A model generated the notes under the pieces. The model was given only the letters and a program-made list of their open reading frames with translations, was not told the DNA's origin and ran no database searches. Shown piece after piece: positions 36,043 to 46,580 of a stretch of DNA of 64,000 nucleotides. The DNA is from Cyanobacteria bacterium SIG28 (GTDB taxonomy: Bacteria > Cyanobacteriota > Vampirovibrionia > Gastranaerophilales > Gastranaerophilaceae): contig SUTU01000010.1 in assembly GCA_015152525.1 (NCBI GenBank), positions 1 to 64,000 on the forward strand, written 5' to 3'. Every line of letters begins with the position of its first letter. Position 1 is the first letter of the stretch. The position numbers and the translations under genes are program-made.

Positions 36043-37017
36043 ATGGGATTAGCAGCAGCACAAGTACATTTTCTTATGTTAACACAGCGCAAAGCCGACT
36101 GTGAACTTGATATTTCTCTGGCTAACAATCAAAAATTGTCGTTAGCGAGGGAGATGACGCAGCTTTCTCAAGAATATTCAAGCAGGCTTAATGCAAAAGA
36201 GCTTGCTTATTATAGTAAAGGTCAATATAAATCTATTAATTATAGCTATTTAATGGGGTATGGTAGTAATTCGGATGCTATTATTAATGGTTCAGCTCCT
36301 CTAAAACAAGAAAATTCAATGATTTTAACTGATTATAAAGGTCAGGCTGTTCTTAGCTCTGATTACGCTCGTGCAATTGAATCTGCAACAGGTGTATCTG
36401 CAGATGCTTATGGTCGTGGCGGCACATTTTCAACTGACAAAATTCCGGAAATACTTGCTTCTTTATTTATACAATTTAGTGCTGATCAGTTCCGTGAAGT
36501 TATTAACGGCGGTGATGCAACTAAAACTATTAACAGTGAAACAAAAAATACTATGACCGGTGAAACGACCGGTTCGAGTACTATGGAAGTTAGTTTTACT
36601 TCAGCTATACAAAAAATTATTGATTTTTATGTTCCTATTTTTTCTGCTGCTGCTACAAATGGTTGGACAACTGAATACAACGAACAAATAAAAAATAATG
36701 AAGATTACATTAGTGATGCAATTATATCCGGTTCGTTGCAACTAGCTACTGTTGGACCTAACGGTCAATATGAAGAAGATACTTCCTTAAGATTTTACAC
36801 TCAAGCAGGTTATATTGAAACCATCACTGATGGTGAAGCTAACGAGGAATTAGCAGCTTGGTATAACGCAGAGAAAGCAAGAGTTAACGAAAAAGAAAAC
36901 TTACTGGATATTCATATCAGCGAATTATCGACTGAACTTGAAGTTATACAAACAGAAATGCAATCTGTTCAATCATTTATAGATGATGCAATCAGTAATA
37001 TGAGTTGGGGCGCTTAA
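36043..37017 (+). CDS. Hypothetical protein with coiled-coil ends, under a sigma-28 promoter
   Basis: This unrecognised 324-residue protein begins MGLAAAQVHFLMLTQRKADC, an opening I associate with a protein type frequent in these bacteria. N- and C-terminal heptad-like helices (LANNQKLSLAREMTQLSQEY; ELSTELEVIQTEMQSVQSF) enclose a Ser/Thr/Gly-rich middle. Helical ends around a variable middle recall axial filament proteins, but no flagellin motif is present. No signal peptide is seen. AAGGAG is 18 bp and AGGA 4 bp before ATG. Confidence 0.65.
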   Translation: MGLAAAQVHFLMLTQRKADCELDISLANNQKLSLAREMTQLSQEYSSRLNAKELAYYSKGQYKSINYSYLMGYGSNSDAIINGSAPLKQENSMILTDYKGQAVLSSDYARAIESATGVSADAYGRGGTFSTDKIPEILASLFIQFSADQFREVINGGDATKTINSETKNTMTGETTGSSTMEVSFTSAIQKIIDFYVPIFSAAATNGWTTEYNEQIKNNEDYISDAIISGSLQLATVGPNGQYEEDTSLRFYTQAGYIETITDGEANEELAAWYNAEKARVNEKENLLDIHISELSTELEVIQTEMQSVQSFIDDAISNMSWGA

Positions 37018-37049
37018 GCCATTAGTTAAAAGTTTTACCAACTCAAACT

Positions 37050-37081
37050 AAAAAGTCGGTTTGTAAAAACCGACTTTTTAG
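37050..37081. terminator. Bidirectional terminator
   Basis: AAAAAGTCGGTTT pairs with AAACCGACTTTTT between the convergent gene at 36043 and aspS. Confidence 0.85.
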
Positions 37082-37095
37082 TATTTAACCACTTT

Positions 37096-38874
37096 TTATA
37101 TATTTTTGTTTACAGTGCTTTTGATGTGTAATTCTCTCAACTGTTGTAATGAAGCTTCACCCGGAGCATCTGACATTAAGCACTTAGCACTTGCGTTTTT
37201 AGGGAATGCAATTACATCACGAATTGATTCTGTTCTGCATAATAGTGCTACTAATCTGTCCAAACCGATTGCTAAACCGGCATGAGGTGGTGTACCGTAT
37301 TGTAAAGCATTCACCATAAATCCGAATTTTTCAACAGCTTCTTCTTCAGTTAAGCCTAAAGCTTTGAAAATTTTCTTTTGAACTTCTGATGAGTGAATTC
37401 TAACAGAACCACCGCCTAATTCGGTGCCGTTGTAAACGATATCGTAAGCAATTGATTTGATATTGCCTAAATCACCACTATCCAATTTATCAACATCTTC
37501 CAAGTTTGGTGAAGTGAACGGATGGTGCATTGCCATATATCTACCTTCTTCTTCTGAATATTCAAACATAGGGAAGTCAACAACCCAAAGAAGATTGTGT
37601 TTATTTTCATCGATTAAGTTCAATGACTTACCGAAGTGTAATCTTAATCTGCCCATAATGTCATAAACAGCTTTTGGTTTATCAGCTACAAAGAATATAA
37701 TATCTCCGGCAACTGCTTGCGCTCTATCTTGAATAGCTTTTGCTTGTTCTTCAGTAACGAATTTAAGAACAGGAGATTTAGCTGTTCCGTCTTCGTTGTA
37801 GATAATGTTAGCCAAAGCTTTTGCGCCAAATGAAACGGCAAGTTTTGTAATATCATCAATATCTTTTCTGCTGTAACTTGCGCCACCAGGAATTCTGATA
37901 CCACGTACAATACCACCGTTTTGAAGTGTTTTCTTAACAATTTCAAATTCTGATTCTAAGATGATATCGCCTAAATCAAACAATTCTAAGCCAAATCTTG
38001 TATCAGGCTTATCTGAACCGTATCTGTCCATTGCTTCTTGCCAAGGCATTTGGATAAACGGTGGTTTGATTTCAACACCTGCAGCTTTGAATGCGTCTAC
38101 AAGCAATCCTTCAACAGTTTCAATTACGTCTTGTTGTTCAACAAAAGATAATTCCATATCTATTTGTGTAAATTCAGGTTGTCTGTCAGCTCTTAAATCC
38201 TCATCTCTGAAACATTTTGCTATTTGATAATATCTTTCAATACCGCCAACCATCAACAATTGTTTGAAGATTTGTGGTGATTGAGGAAGTGCAAAGAATT
38301 TACCTTCTTGAACACGAGAAGGAACTAAATAATCTCTTGCACCTTCAGGAGTTGTTTTAATAAGAATTGGAGTTTCAACTTCCAAGAAACCTTGTCCGTT
38401 CAAATAATTTCTAACTGCTTGGCAAATATTATGTCTTGTAGTTAGGTTATGAAGCATTTTTTCGTTTCTGATATCAAGATAACGATATTTTAAACGAACA
38501 TCTTCTGATACAGATTCGTCGCCTAAAACGAAAGGTAAAACTTTTGATTCAGAAAGAATTTCTACAGAAGTTGGATACATTTCAACTTGTCCTGTTGGAT
38601 ATTTATCATTATAAGTTTCTTCAGGTCGTCTTGTAACTTTACCTTTTACGGTAATAACGTATTCTGAACGAACTTTTTCAACAGCTTTGTGAACCTCAGG
38701 GTTAACTTGAGGGTTAGCAACGATTTGGAAAAAACCGCTTCTATCACGTAATTCTATAAACAAAATACCGCCCAAATCTCTAACAGTTGAAACCCAGCCG
38801 GATAGTGTAACTTCTTCATTTACATTGCTTAAATTTAATTCACCGCAATTGTGAGTTTTTAATCTAGTTTTCAA
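37096..38874 (-). CDS. aspS: Aspartyl-tRNA synthetase
   Basis: This 592-residue class IIb synthetase has the N-terminal OB-fold anticodon domain (VTLSGWVSTVRDLGGILFI), motif 2 (CFRDEDLRADRQPEFTQID), the bacterial GAD insertion, and motif 3 (GLAIGLDRLVALLC). The GAD insertion marks the bacterial form, which may be discriminating or also charge tRNA-Asn; the sequence alone does not tell. It is monocistronic. Confidence 0.97.
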   Translation of the reverse strand: MKTRLKTHNCGELNLSNVNEEVTLSGWVSTVRDLGGILFIELRDRSGFFQIVANPQVNPEVHKAVEKVRSEYVITVKGKVTRRPEETYNDKYPTGQVEMYPTSVEILSESKVLPFVLGDESVSEDVRLKYRYLDIRNEKMLHNLTTRHNICQAVRNYLNGQGFLEVETPILIKTTPEGARDYLVPSRVQEGKFFALPQSPQIFKQLLMVGGIERYYQIAKCFRDEDLRADRQPEFTQIDMELSFVEQQDVIETVEGLLVDAFKAAGVEIKPPFIQMPWQEAMDRYGSDKPDTRFGLELFDLGDIILESEFEIVKKTLQNGGIVRGIRIPGGASYSRKDIDDITKLAVSFGAKALANIIYNEDGTAKSPVLKFVTEEQAKAIQDRAQAVAGDIIFFVADKPKAVYDIMGRLRLHFGKSLNLIDENKHNLLWVVDFPMFEYSEEEGRYMAMHHPFTSPNLEDVDKLDSGDLGNIKSIAYDIVYNGTELGGGSVRIHSSEVQKKIFKALGLTEEEAVEKFGFMVNALQYGTPPHAGLAIGLDRLVALLCRTESIRDVIAFPKNASAKCLMSDAPGEASLQQLRELHIKSTVNKNI

Positions 38875-39341
38875 TTCTTAATCTCCTTGTAAAAACTTAT
38901 GTTTCGCCTAAAAATCGTAACAAAAAAAGGGGAAAATGTAAAGTTATTTTATAATATTTACTTAACATTTTATTATCAGAAAAATATTGTACAATTTAAT
39001 AACTTTTATCTTTTTGTACTTGTCCTTTTTTTCTTCTTTATTTGCGAGCCAAAGAAGCGTAGGGTGGGAAATGTGAATAAATGTGGTATTTGAATATGAT
39101 ATAAAATTCATTCCCACCTCAAAAGAAGAAAAGACGCAATTGTTTTCTACATCCTCACTTTGTTAGGCTGTTTTTCTTTTTGGATTTCATCCAATCTTTT
39201 ATTCTTTTAACCAGCATAAATGACATACAAGTTCATCCCACATACCGAGCCTATTGTAGTGAGTATTTGCTGTTTTCGAAATTGGCGTTAAGAAATTTTA
39301 CTGTTTGAGTGCGATAGCACGAGTTTAAAATATAATCTTAC
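38875..39341. repeat. Gene-free gap with a dispersed repeat interrupted by a REPIN
   Basis: Positions 39028-39057 and 39121-39176 match the repeat at 298-412 (TTTATTTGCGAGCCAAAGAA; AAGAAAAGACGCAATTG). Between them, 39058-39119 holds a two-armed palindrome (GTAGGGTGGGAAATG ... ATTCATTCCCACC) absent from the first copy. The same palindrome follows the truncated RAYT gene at 56988-57047. No gene is seen in the gap. Confidence 0.8.
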
Positions 39342-41330
39342 TTAATCATTCAGCATTTCTCGAAGTTTTTTTAGTTGATCACGAATTTCTGCAGCACGTT
39401 CAAAATCAAGAACTTTAGCGGCCTTATGCATGTCTTTTTCGAGTTTTGTAATAAGTTTTGGCAAATCTTTTTTGTCAATTCCGAGTTCAACCATTTCTTC
39501 TGCAACAATATCTTCAAAGTTTCTATAGCTTTCAACAAGTGATAGCAAATTATTTTCAATTGGTTTTTTAATCGTTTGAGGAATAATGCCGTATTTTTTA
39601 TTATGCTCAAGTTGGATTTCTCGACGTCTGTTAGTTTCATCAATTGCTCTTTGCATAGAGTCGGTAATTTTATCAGCATACATAATAACTTCACCGCACG
39701 AATTACGTGCAGCACGACCGATAGTTTGAATTAAGCTCGTATCTGAGCGTAAAAAACCTTCTTTATCAGCATCCATAATTGCAACTAAAGAAACTTCAGG
39801 AATATCTAAACCTTCTCTTAATAAGTTAACCCCGATAAGAACGTCAAATTCACCCAGACGTAAATCCCTTAAGATTTCGACTCTCTCAATAGATTTTACA
39901 CCGCTGTGTAAATACCGAACTTTTATTCCGTCTTGTAAGAAATAATCCGTCAAATCTTCAGCCATTCTTTTTGTTAAAGTTGTTATTAAAACTCGTTCAT
40001 TTTTTTCTGCACGCTTTGCAATTTCCACTTTTAAATCAGAAATTTGAGTTTCAATAGGTCTGATATGAATTTTAGGGTCAACCAAACCTGTCGGACGAAT
40101 AATTTGTTCAACAAGTCTTTGAGAAGTCTTAAGTTCAAATTCTGCAGGAGTTGCTGAAATATAAATCTTTTGACCGACTTTATCAAAAAATTCTTTGCTT
40201 TTTAAAGGTCTGTTATCCTTAGCACAAGGCAATCTAAACCCATAATCTATAAGTGTTTTTTTTCTCGATGCATCACCATGATACATTCCGTTTAGTTGTG
40301 GAATAGTTACGTGCGATTCATCAATAACAGTCAGAAATTCACCTTGAAAATAGTCTAATAAAGTTGCCGGCGGACTGCCTGCAGGACGACGTTCAATAAT
40401 TCTTGAATAGTTTTCAATACCTGAACAGTAGCCCATTTCTTTAATCATTTCAATATCATATTTTACACGTTGTTGAAGTCTTTGTGATTCAAGAATTTTA
40501 TTATCGTTTTCAAGCTCCACTACTCGGTTTGCTAATTCTTGACGAATCAAGGAAATAGTTTCTTCTTCATTTTCGTCATATGCAATATAGTGAACTGCCG
40601 GATAAATCATTACAGATTCGGGCACATCAATAATTTCGCCTGTCAAATGATCAATTTTTACAATTTTTTCAATTTCATCTCCAAAGAAATAAATTCTTGT
40701 TATGATTTTTTCATAAGCCGGCATGATTTCTAATATGTCGCCACGTGCTCTAAAAGTAGAACGTTCTAATTCAACATCATTTCTTGTATATTGGGTCATA
40801 ACGAGATGTTTAATTAGTTCGCCTCGTTCCAGTTCCATACCGACTTTTAGTTGGATTGTACCTTTAAAATAGCTTTCCGGTAACCCTAAACCGTAAATAC
40901 AACTGACTGATGCAATGATTATTACATCATTTCTTTCGTATAAACTTCGTGTAGTATTATGTCTTAATCGGTCAATCTCTTCATTAATGCTTGCAGATTT
41001 TTCAATATATGTATCAGTGCGTGGAATGTATGCTTCCGGTTGGTAATAGTCGTAATATGAAATAAAATATTCCACGGCATTGTTTGGGAAAAGTTCTTTA
41101 AACTCGTTATAAAGTTGCGCTGCAAGGGTTTTGTTATGCGCAATTATCAATGTGGGCTTTTGAACCTGCTCAATTACGTTTGCAATCGTAAAAGTTTTAC
41201 CCGAACCGGTAATTCCAAGTAGTGTTTGGGTATCTTCACCGGCATTAACACCGTCAACAAGCTCTTTTATAGCCTTTGGTTGATCGCCCGCCGGTTTATA
41301 TTTTGATGAAATCTGAAATTTATTTCCCAT
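39342..41330 (-). CDS. uvrB: Excinuclease ABC subunit B
   Basis: UvrB verifies DNA damage and loads UvrC in nucleotide excision repair. The start is taken at ATG 41330 ([11 protein letters not shown]) because a TATAAT box sits 6 bp upstream, inside an apparent GTG-led extension. This implies a leaderless mRNA. Motifs: Walker A ([12 protein letters not shown]), the beta-hairpin ([17 protein letters not shown]), DESHVTIPQ, helicase motif VI ([10 protein letters not shown]) and the C-terminal UVR domain ([18 protein letters not shown]). Confidence 0.97.
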   Translation of the reverse strand: MGNKFQISSKYKPAGDQPKAIKELVDGVNAGEDTQTLLGITGSGKTFTIANVIEQVQKPTLIIAHNKTLAAQLYNEFKELFPNNAVEYFISYYDYYQPEAYIPRTDTYIEKSASINEEIDRLRHNTTRSLYERNDVIIIASVSCIYGLGLPESYFKGTIQLKVGMELERGELIKHLVMTQYTRNDVELERSTFRARGDILEIMPAYEKIITRIYFFGDEIEKIVKIDHLTGEIIDVPESVMIYPAVHYIAYDENEEETISLIRQELANRVVELENDNKILESQRLQQRVKYDIEMIKEMGYCSGIENYSRIIERRPAGSPPATLLDYFQGEFLTVIDESHVTIPQLNGMYHGDASRKKTLIDYGFRLPCAKDNRPLKSKEFFDKVGQKIYISATPAEFELKTSQRLVEQIIRPTGLVDPKIHIRPIETQISDLKVEIAKRAEKNERVLITTLTKRMAEDLTDYFLQDGIKVRYLHSGVKSIERVEILRDLRLGEFDVLIGVNLLREGLDIPEVSLVAIMDADKEGFLRSDTSLIQTIGRAARNSCGEVIMYADKITDSMQRAIDETNRRREIQLEHNKKYGIIPQTIKKPIENNLLSLVESYRNFEDIVAEEMVELGIDKKDLPKLITKLEKDMHKAAKVLDFERAAEIRDQLKKLREMLND

Positions 41331-41336
41331 AATACG

Positions 41337-41342
41337 ATTATA
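41337..41342 (-). promoter_or_regulatory. -10 box giving a leaderless uvrB transcript
   Basis: TATAAT on the minus strand ends 6 bp before the uvrB ATG, so transcription should start at or next to the start codon. There is no ribosome site. Confidence 0.5.
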
Positions 41343-41387
41343 CACTATTTAAGTTAACGAATAAAATTTGTAGAAGTTAAACAAGAA

Positions 41388-44030
41388 TTAGTTTTCTATA
41401 ACTTCAACGCCATCATCTGAAACAAATTGAATGCCAAATTTTGCTCTAAAAATGTATTTAACCGTATTACTTTGAATTTCAGCCATCATTTTATTAAATA
41501 AATCGTAAGCCTCTTTTTTATATTCAATTAACGGGTCTTTTTGACCGTATGCACGAAGTCCTATACCTTCTTTAAGCATATCGATATTGTGTAAATGGTC
41601 AATCCATTGATTATCAACCACACGCAAAAGGATATCTCTTTCAAGACTTCTCATAATGTTATCATCAGAGTATAATTCTTGAGTTTTTGAATCCGGATCG
41701 TATTGTTCCATAATTGAATTATAAAAATTAATAATTTCTTCTTCGTGGTCTTTATAAGCTTTTTGTGCAGCTTCTTTCAATGAATCAAAAATTCTTGAAT
41801 ATCTATAACTTTTAATATCATCTATTCCAATATAAGATAATTGAGGAATATTTGAATGTAATTCCTTAATAAGAGTTTCTAAATCTTGAATAATGTATTC
41901 TTCCGGATTCATTTCAGGAGTTATATAACTCTTAAGAAGTCTATCAATTTCTTTATCAATCATGTATTTGATATCTTCATTCAAATTCTTACCTTCAAGA
42001 ACTTTTTTACGTTGAGCGTAGAATTTTTCTCTCTGAATATTCATAACATCATCGTATTGAAGAACGCTTTTACGAATATCAAAGTGGTAAGTTTCAACTT
42101 TTTTCTGAGCAGATTGGATTTGACGAGTGATAAGAGAAGATTCGATAGCCATATCCTCTTCAACGTTCATCATAGTCATAAGAGCTGTAATTTTATCACC
42201 ACCAAAAATTCTCATAAGATTATCTTCAAGTGATAAGAAAAACCTTGTAGAACCTGGGTCGCCTTGACGAGCAGCACGACCTCTGAGTTGGTTATCAATA
42301 CGTCTTGACTCGTGGCGTTCTGTACCGATTACGTGAAGTCCGCCTAGTTCAACAACTTTAGCGTGTTCTTCTTCTGTTATTTTTCTGGCTCTTTCAAGCG
42401 CCTTACCTTTAAGTTCTTCGTAATTAGGATTTTCTACTGTAACCCTGTTGTTTTCTAATTCTTCTTTTGCAAGATATTCAGCATTACCGCCTAAAAGAAT
42501 ATCGGTACCACGACCTGCCATATTTGTAGCAATAGTAACTGCTCCGACACGTCCTGCTTGAGCAATTATATAAGCCTCTCGTTCGTGTTGTTTTGCGTTT
42601 AATACGTTATGTTTTATACCCTTTTTCTTGAGAAGTGCAGAAATGTATTCTGATTTTTCAATACTTACGGTACCAACCAAAACAGGTCTGCCAAGTTTGT
42701 TCTGTTCGATTATATCGTTAACAACAGCATCATATTTAGCACGCTCAGTTTTATAAATTACATCAGCGTTGTCTAATCTGATATCTGATTTATTAGTAGG
42801 AATTGCAGTAACTTCCAAATTATAAATCTTACCAAACTCCGCTTCTTCTGTCATTGCAGTACCTGTCATGCCGGATAGTTTCGGATATAATCTGAATAAG
42901 TTTTGGAATGTAATACTTGCTAAAGTTTGGGTTTCGTCTTGGATTTCCACGCCTTCTTTAGCTTCAATAGCTTGGTGGAGTCCGTCTGACCAACGTCTGC
43001 CCGGCATGAGTCGACCTGTAAATTCGTCGACAATAACAATTTCGCCGTCTTTAACAACATAATCCGTATCAAGTATAAATAATTCTTTTGCTTTTAAGGC
43101 ATTCAATAAATCGTGTGCGTGTTGAGTGTTAATATCAAACAAGTCTTTGCATCCGATTATCTCTTGAGCCTTATCAATACCTTCTTCGGTTAAAATAACA
43201 TTTTTATTCTTTTCATCAACTTCGTAATCTTTAAGTTTTTCGAGTTGTGGTGCAACTTTTGCCATCAAAGTATATGTATCAGCAGATTTTTCAACCCTAC
43301 CGCTTATGATTAATGGTGTTCTGGCTTCATCAATCAAAATACTGTCAACTTCGTCAATAATTGCATAGTTGAACGGACGTTGTACTAATGCTTCTTTTGA
43401 AGATGCCATGTTATCTCTTAAGTAATCAAACCCAAATTCGTTATTAGTACCGTAAGTGATATCGCAAGCATATGCTGCACGTTTGCGGTTAAATTCATCT
43501 GCATCGTGCTGATTTGAAAGAATTACACCAACTGTTAATCCTAAAAATTTGTATATTTGCCCCATCCATTCGCTATCACGTTTTGCAAGATAGTCGTTAA
43601 CAGTTACAACATGAACACCTTTTCCTGTTAAAGCGTTTAAGTAAGCGGATAATGTTGCTACAAGAGTTTTACCTTCACCGGTTCTCATTTCTGCAATATG
43701 TCCGTTATGAAGAAAATACGCACCGATTAATTGAACATCAAAGTGGCGCATGTTAAGTACACGTTTACCTGCTTCACGAACAGTGGCAAAAGCTTCCGGT
43801 AAAATTTTATCAAGCGCTTCCTTTTCTAAAATTTTATCAGCTTTTGGGTTATCAGAAGTGGGACGTTTTGCTAGAATCTGTTTAAACTCATCTGTTTTTG
43901 CTCTTAATTGTTCGTCTGTAAGCTTTTCAAATTCAGGTTCTAAGGCATTTATATGGTCTATGATTCCCATTATATTTTTAACTTTTTTTTCGTTTGGATC
44001 ACCCATTAACTTTAATAAAAAACTAATCAT
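41388..44030 (-). CDS. secA: Preprotein translocase ATPase SecA
   Basis: SecA drives protein export through SecYEG. The 880-residue protein has Walker A (EMRTGEGKTLVATL), VHVVTVNDYLAKRD, the DEVD box (AIIDEVDSILIDEARTPL), the preprotein cross-linking domain, and motif VI (NQLRGRAARQGDPGSTRFFLS). It ends FGIQFVSDDGVEVIEN and so lacks the C-terminal CxCx8CH zinc-binding tail that binds SecB in many bacteria. GAGAGG precedes the ATG. It is separated from uvrB by 57 bp. Confidence 0.98.
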   Translation of the reverse strand: MISFLLKLMGDPNEKKVKNIMGIIDHINALEPEFEKLTDEQLRAKTDEFKQILAKRPTSDNPKADKILEKEALDKILPEAFATVREAGKRVLNMRHFDVQLIGAYFLHNGHIAEMRTGEGKTLVATLSAYLNALTGKGVHVVTVNDYLAKRDSEWMGQIYKFLGLTVGVILSNQHDADEFNRKRAAYACDITYGTNNEFGFDYLRDNMASSKEALVQRPFNYAIIDEVDSILIDEARTPLIISGRVEKSADTYTLMAKVAPQLEKLKDYEVDEKNKNVILTEEGIDKAQEIIGCKDLFDINTQHAHDLLNALKAKELFILDTDYVVKDGEIVIVDEFTGRLMPGRRWSDGLHQAIEAKEGVEIQDETQTLASITFQNLFRLYPKLSGMTGTAMTEEAEFGKIYNLEVTAIPTNKSDIRLDNADVIYKTERAKYDAVVNDIIEQNKLGRPVLVGTVSIEKSEYISALLKKKGIKHNVLNAKQHEREAYIIAQAGRVGAVTIATNMAGRGTDILLGGNAEYLAKEELENNRVTVENPNYEELKGKALERARKITEEEHAKVVELGGLHVIGTERHESRRIDNQLRGRAARQGDPGSTRFFLSLEDNLMRIFGGDKITALMTMMNVEEDMAIESSLITRQIQSAQKKVETYHFDIRKSVLQYDDVMNIQREKFYAQRKKVLEGKNLNEDIKYMIDKEIDRLLKSYITPEMNPEEYIIQDLETLIKELHSNIPQLSYIGIDDIKSYRYSRIFDSLKEAAQKAYKDHEEEIINFYNSIMEQYDPDSKTQELYSDDNIMRSLERDILLRVVDNQWIDHLHNIDMLKEGIGLRAYGQKDPLIEYKKEAYDLFNKMMAEIQSNTVKYIFRAKFGIQFVSDDGVEVIEN

Positions 44031-44154
44031 TACATATCCTCTCCAATTGAAAACATAATAACACGAATAAATTTAGCGGTAAAGAATTTACAACAATATT
44101 ACCCGATTGAGTATAATGTTTGTGTTAAAATTTATTCCAGAGAGGAATAAAAAT

Positions 44155-45528
44155 ATGATTAAATTTGGAACAGACGGTTGGAGAGCTATTCTTGATGACG
44201 GTTTTACGGCAGAAAACGTTGAACGTGTTACTCTTGCTATCGGAAAATATGTTTATGAAACATTTGGTTATCAAAAAGAAATTTTAGTAGGCTATGACCC
44301 AAGAAATAAAGCTGATGAATTTGCTCTAATGTGTGCTGAATTACTTTATCAAAAAGGATTTAGTGTAAAATTATCAGAAAAAGTTGTTCCGACGCCGATT
44401 TTAGCTTTTAACGCAAAGCATCTAAATGCTTGTGCAATTATGTTTACCGCTTCTCATAATCCGCCTGAATATTTAGGCATGAAGTTTATTCCTGATTATG
44501 CCGGTCCTGCAACAAGCGAAATTACTGATAAAATTGTTGCAAACTTAGATTGCGAGTACCCTTTTGGAAAAGAAGGTAAATATGAAAAAATCAACTTCAT
44601 GCCGGCTTATTATGAGCATCTTAAAACTTTAGTAGATTTTGATAAAATAAAAGGCTTGAAATCAAATATAATTTTTGACGGTTTATATTCTGCTTCAATA
44701 GGCTATTTTGACAGAATTTTGGATGATAACGAAATAAAATACAATTCAATTCATATGGAACACGATACTAATTTTGGTGGTGGTATGCCTGATCCGAAAC
44801 CAAAATACTTAAAAGAATTAATTGAAAAAGTTAAAGCAGAACCCAATTCAATCGGGCTTGCTAATGACGGTGATGCAGATAGATTTGGTATTATTAATGA
44901 AAATGGCGAATATGTTTCACCAAATGAAATTATTGCGATTTTGCTTAAATATCTAAAAGAAAAAGGCTTTGAAGGTTCTGTGGTCAAAACTGTGGGTTCC
45001 AGCTTGTTAATAGATAATGTTGCAAAAAAACTTGGAGTAAATGTTATTGAAACAGCCGTAGGTTTTAAGCATGTCGGTGAAGCCATGCGTTTAAATCAAG
45101 TTATTGTAGGTGGTGAAGAATCAGGTGGTTTAAGTATTTTGGGTCATATTCCGGAAAAAGACGGTTTAATAGCTAACTTGCTTGTGCTCGAAGCAATGGC
45201 GAATTCTAATAAAAAATTATCAGAACTTCAAGATGAAATTTACGAAATTGCAGGATGTAAATTCTATACAGACAGAATTGATATAAAAAAATCTGAGTCT
45301 GATGAGATTAGAGAAACTTTAAACTTGTTTAAAAACTTAAAAAATATCGGAGATTTTTCGATAACCGATATGGATACAAAAGACGGTGTGAAATTAATGC
45401 TTGGTGAAAATACAAAAATCCTTGTTCGTCCGAGCGGTACAGAGCCTCTTTTGAGGATATATTTTGAAGCAGAGTCTATTGAAAAATTAGAGATTTTAAA
45501 AAAAGATATTGATAAAATTGTTATATAG
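44155..45528 (+). CDS. Phosphohexomutase (phosphoglucomutase/phosphomannomutase), copy 2
   Basis: The start at 44155 (MIKFGTDGWRAILDD) is chosen for the GAGAGG upstream and because FGTDGWRA is the usual family N-terminus. The 457-residue protein has the phosphoserine loop MFTASHNPPEYLGMK, metal loop NDGDADRFGI, sugar loop GGEESGGLS and phosphate loop RPSGTEPLLRIYFEA. GGEESGG is typical of phosphoglucomutase-like members. It shares only motifs with the copy at 22978, so the two likely differ in substrate. Confidence 0.93.
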   Translation: MIKFGTDGWRAILDDGFTAENVERVTLAIGKYVYETFGYQKEILVGYDPRNKADEFALMCAELLYQKGFSVKLSEKVVPTPILAFNAKHLNACAIMFTASHNPPEYLGMKFIPDYAGPATSEITDKIVANLDCEYPFGKEGKYEKINFMPAYYEHLKTLVDFDKIKGLKSNIIFDGLYSASIGYFDRILDDNEIKYNSIHMEHDTNFGGGMPDPKPKYLKELIEKVKAEPNSIGLANDGDADRFGIINENGEYVSPNEIIAILLKYLKEKGFEGSVVKTVGSSLLIDNVAKKLGVNVIETAVGFKHVGEAMRLNQVIVGGEESGGLSILGHIPEKDGLIANLLVLEAMANSNKKLSELQDEIYEIAGCKFYTDRIDIKKSESDEIRETLNLFKNLKNIGDFSITDMDTKDGVKLMLGENTKILVRPSGTEPLLRIYFEAESIEKLEILKKDIDKIVI

Positions 45529-45584
45529 CTGGACATAAAAGAAAAAATAGTATAAAATTATATATTATTAAGAGAGGAAGATTA

Positions 45585-45929
45585 ATGCCAAACAAAGATA
45601 TGATGCCTATTGAGGTAATAATTTTAACAGAAAATAGTGATATTAAAGGTACGGTTTATGTATCAAAAAATGTTTCTTCAAACAGACAAATAACCGAGTT
45701 GTTGAATAATAATGACAGACGTTTCTTGGCTGTTACAAACGTTGAGATTTATGCTAAAAATTCAAATCAACCACCAAGAAGATATGAGTTTTTAGAAATT
45801 CATATGGATAGTATTTTAATGGTACATCCAACATCTCAAGCGTTGTTTAAAGAAAGTCCTAAAACTCAGGAAGATATTGCGAGATTTAGAGAACTTAGAG
45901 CAAAATTAAACCAAACAAAACCATTCTAA
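45585..45929 (+). CDS. Conserved-type small beta-rich protein of unknown function
   Basis: The 114-residue soluble protein has alternating strands (MPIEVIILTENSDIKGTVYV, FLAVTNVEIYAKN, RYEFLEIHMDSILMVHPTS) and a helical, charged C-terminus. It has the size and strand pattern of a small barrel. GAGAGGAAG precedes the ATG. It follows the phosphohexomutase by 56 bp and has its own likely promoter (TATAAA near 45551). I do not recognise the family. Confidence 0.6.
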   Translation: MPNKDMMPIEVIILTENSDIKGTVYVSKNVSSNRQITELLNNNDRRFLAVTNVEIYAKNSNQPPRRYEFLEIHMDSILMVHPTSQALFKESPKTQEDIARFRELRAKLNQTKPF

Positions 45930-45944
45930 TAAAAATAAAAATTC

Positions 45945-45984
45945 AAAAAAGGCTATTCAAATTTATGAATAGCCTTTTTTATTT
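45945..45984. terminator. Bidirectional terminator
   Basis: AAAAAAGGCTATTCA pairs with TGAATAGCCTTTTTT between convergent genes. Confidence 0.85.
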
Positions 45985-45992
45985 GTTATAAT

Positions 45993-46580
45993 TTAATCGT
46001 TTTTACTATTTTTTATTTTCTTTTCCGCTTCTGCTTTTCTTTGATTTGATTCTTCGAATTTGTTTTTGAAGAATGTTGCCATCGGTGTTGCTATAAGCGG
46101 AACGATAATCCTTTTTGTAATAACTTGCATACCAACAAGTGCGGAAATGATACTTAAACCGTTTTTAGCAGCAGCCTTATTCTTTTCCATCATGCTGACA
46201 AAATCTTCATACTTAATCTTGTTTGAAAGTTGTTTGTAGGTTTCTTTATAAATTTTTTCATTGAAATATTTAGGACCTAATTTGTTATCAAAAACTTTGT
46301 TAACAACTTTTGTAATAGCGATACCTACAATTGATTGTAAGCTTACATTCAAAATACCGTTTGCTAAGTCTAAGCCTGCAACGAATTCTCTTTGATCATC
46401 AGGGATTCGTTTGTTATTTCTGGATTGAGTAACGTAATATGCACAGTTTACGCCGTCTTTTGTTAAGTTAGAAACGGTTGCAATTGCTACAGCGGTTCCG
46501 GCTGCAGCATTAGGGTTAGTAAGCCATTTACCTGCTGCTGAGTTTAAAAATTTGTTTGTAAAATCAGGAATCTTAGTCAT
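45993..46580 (-). CDS. Membrane-associated protein, cassette type B (copy 2)
   Basis: The 195-residue protein has hydrophobic segments near 25-40, 90-110 and 140-165 and a highly charged C-terminus (ESNQRKAEAEKKIKNSKND). REFVAGLDLANGILNVSLQS parallels KTFMAPQELTEGLINVLSMF of the protein at 7555-8253. Its ATG lies within the last codons of the upstream gene, an 8-bp overlap (ATGACTAA) of the same form as the first pair. Confidence 0.65.
   Translation of the reverse strand: MTKIPDFTNKFLNSAAGKWLTNPNAAAGTAVAIATVSNLTKDGVNCAYYVTQSRNNKRIPDDQREFVAGLDLANGILNVSLQSIVGIAITKVVNKVFDNKLGPKYFNEKIYKETYKQLSNKIKYEDFVSMMEKNKAAAKNGLSIISALVGMQVITKRIIVPLIATPMATFFKNKFEESNQRKAEAEKKIKNSKND

Noticed and set aside
36043..37017. 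Flagellin or hook-associated protein
   Set aside because: Sigma-28 promoter and helical ends fit, but no conserved flagellin D0/D1 residues are recognisable.
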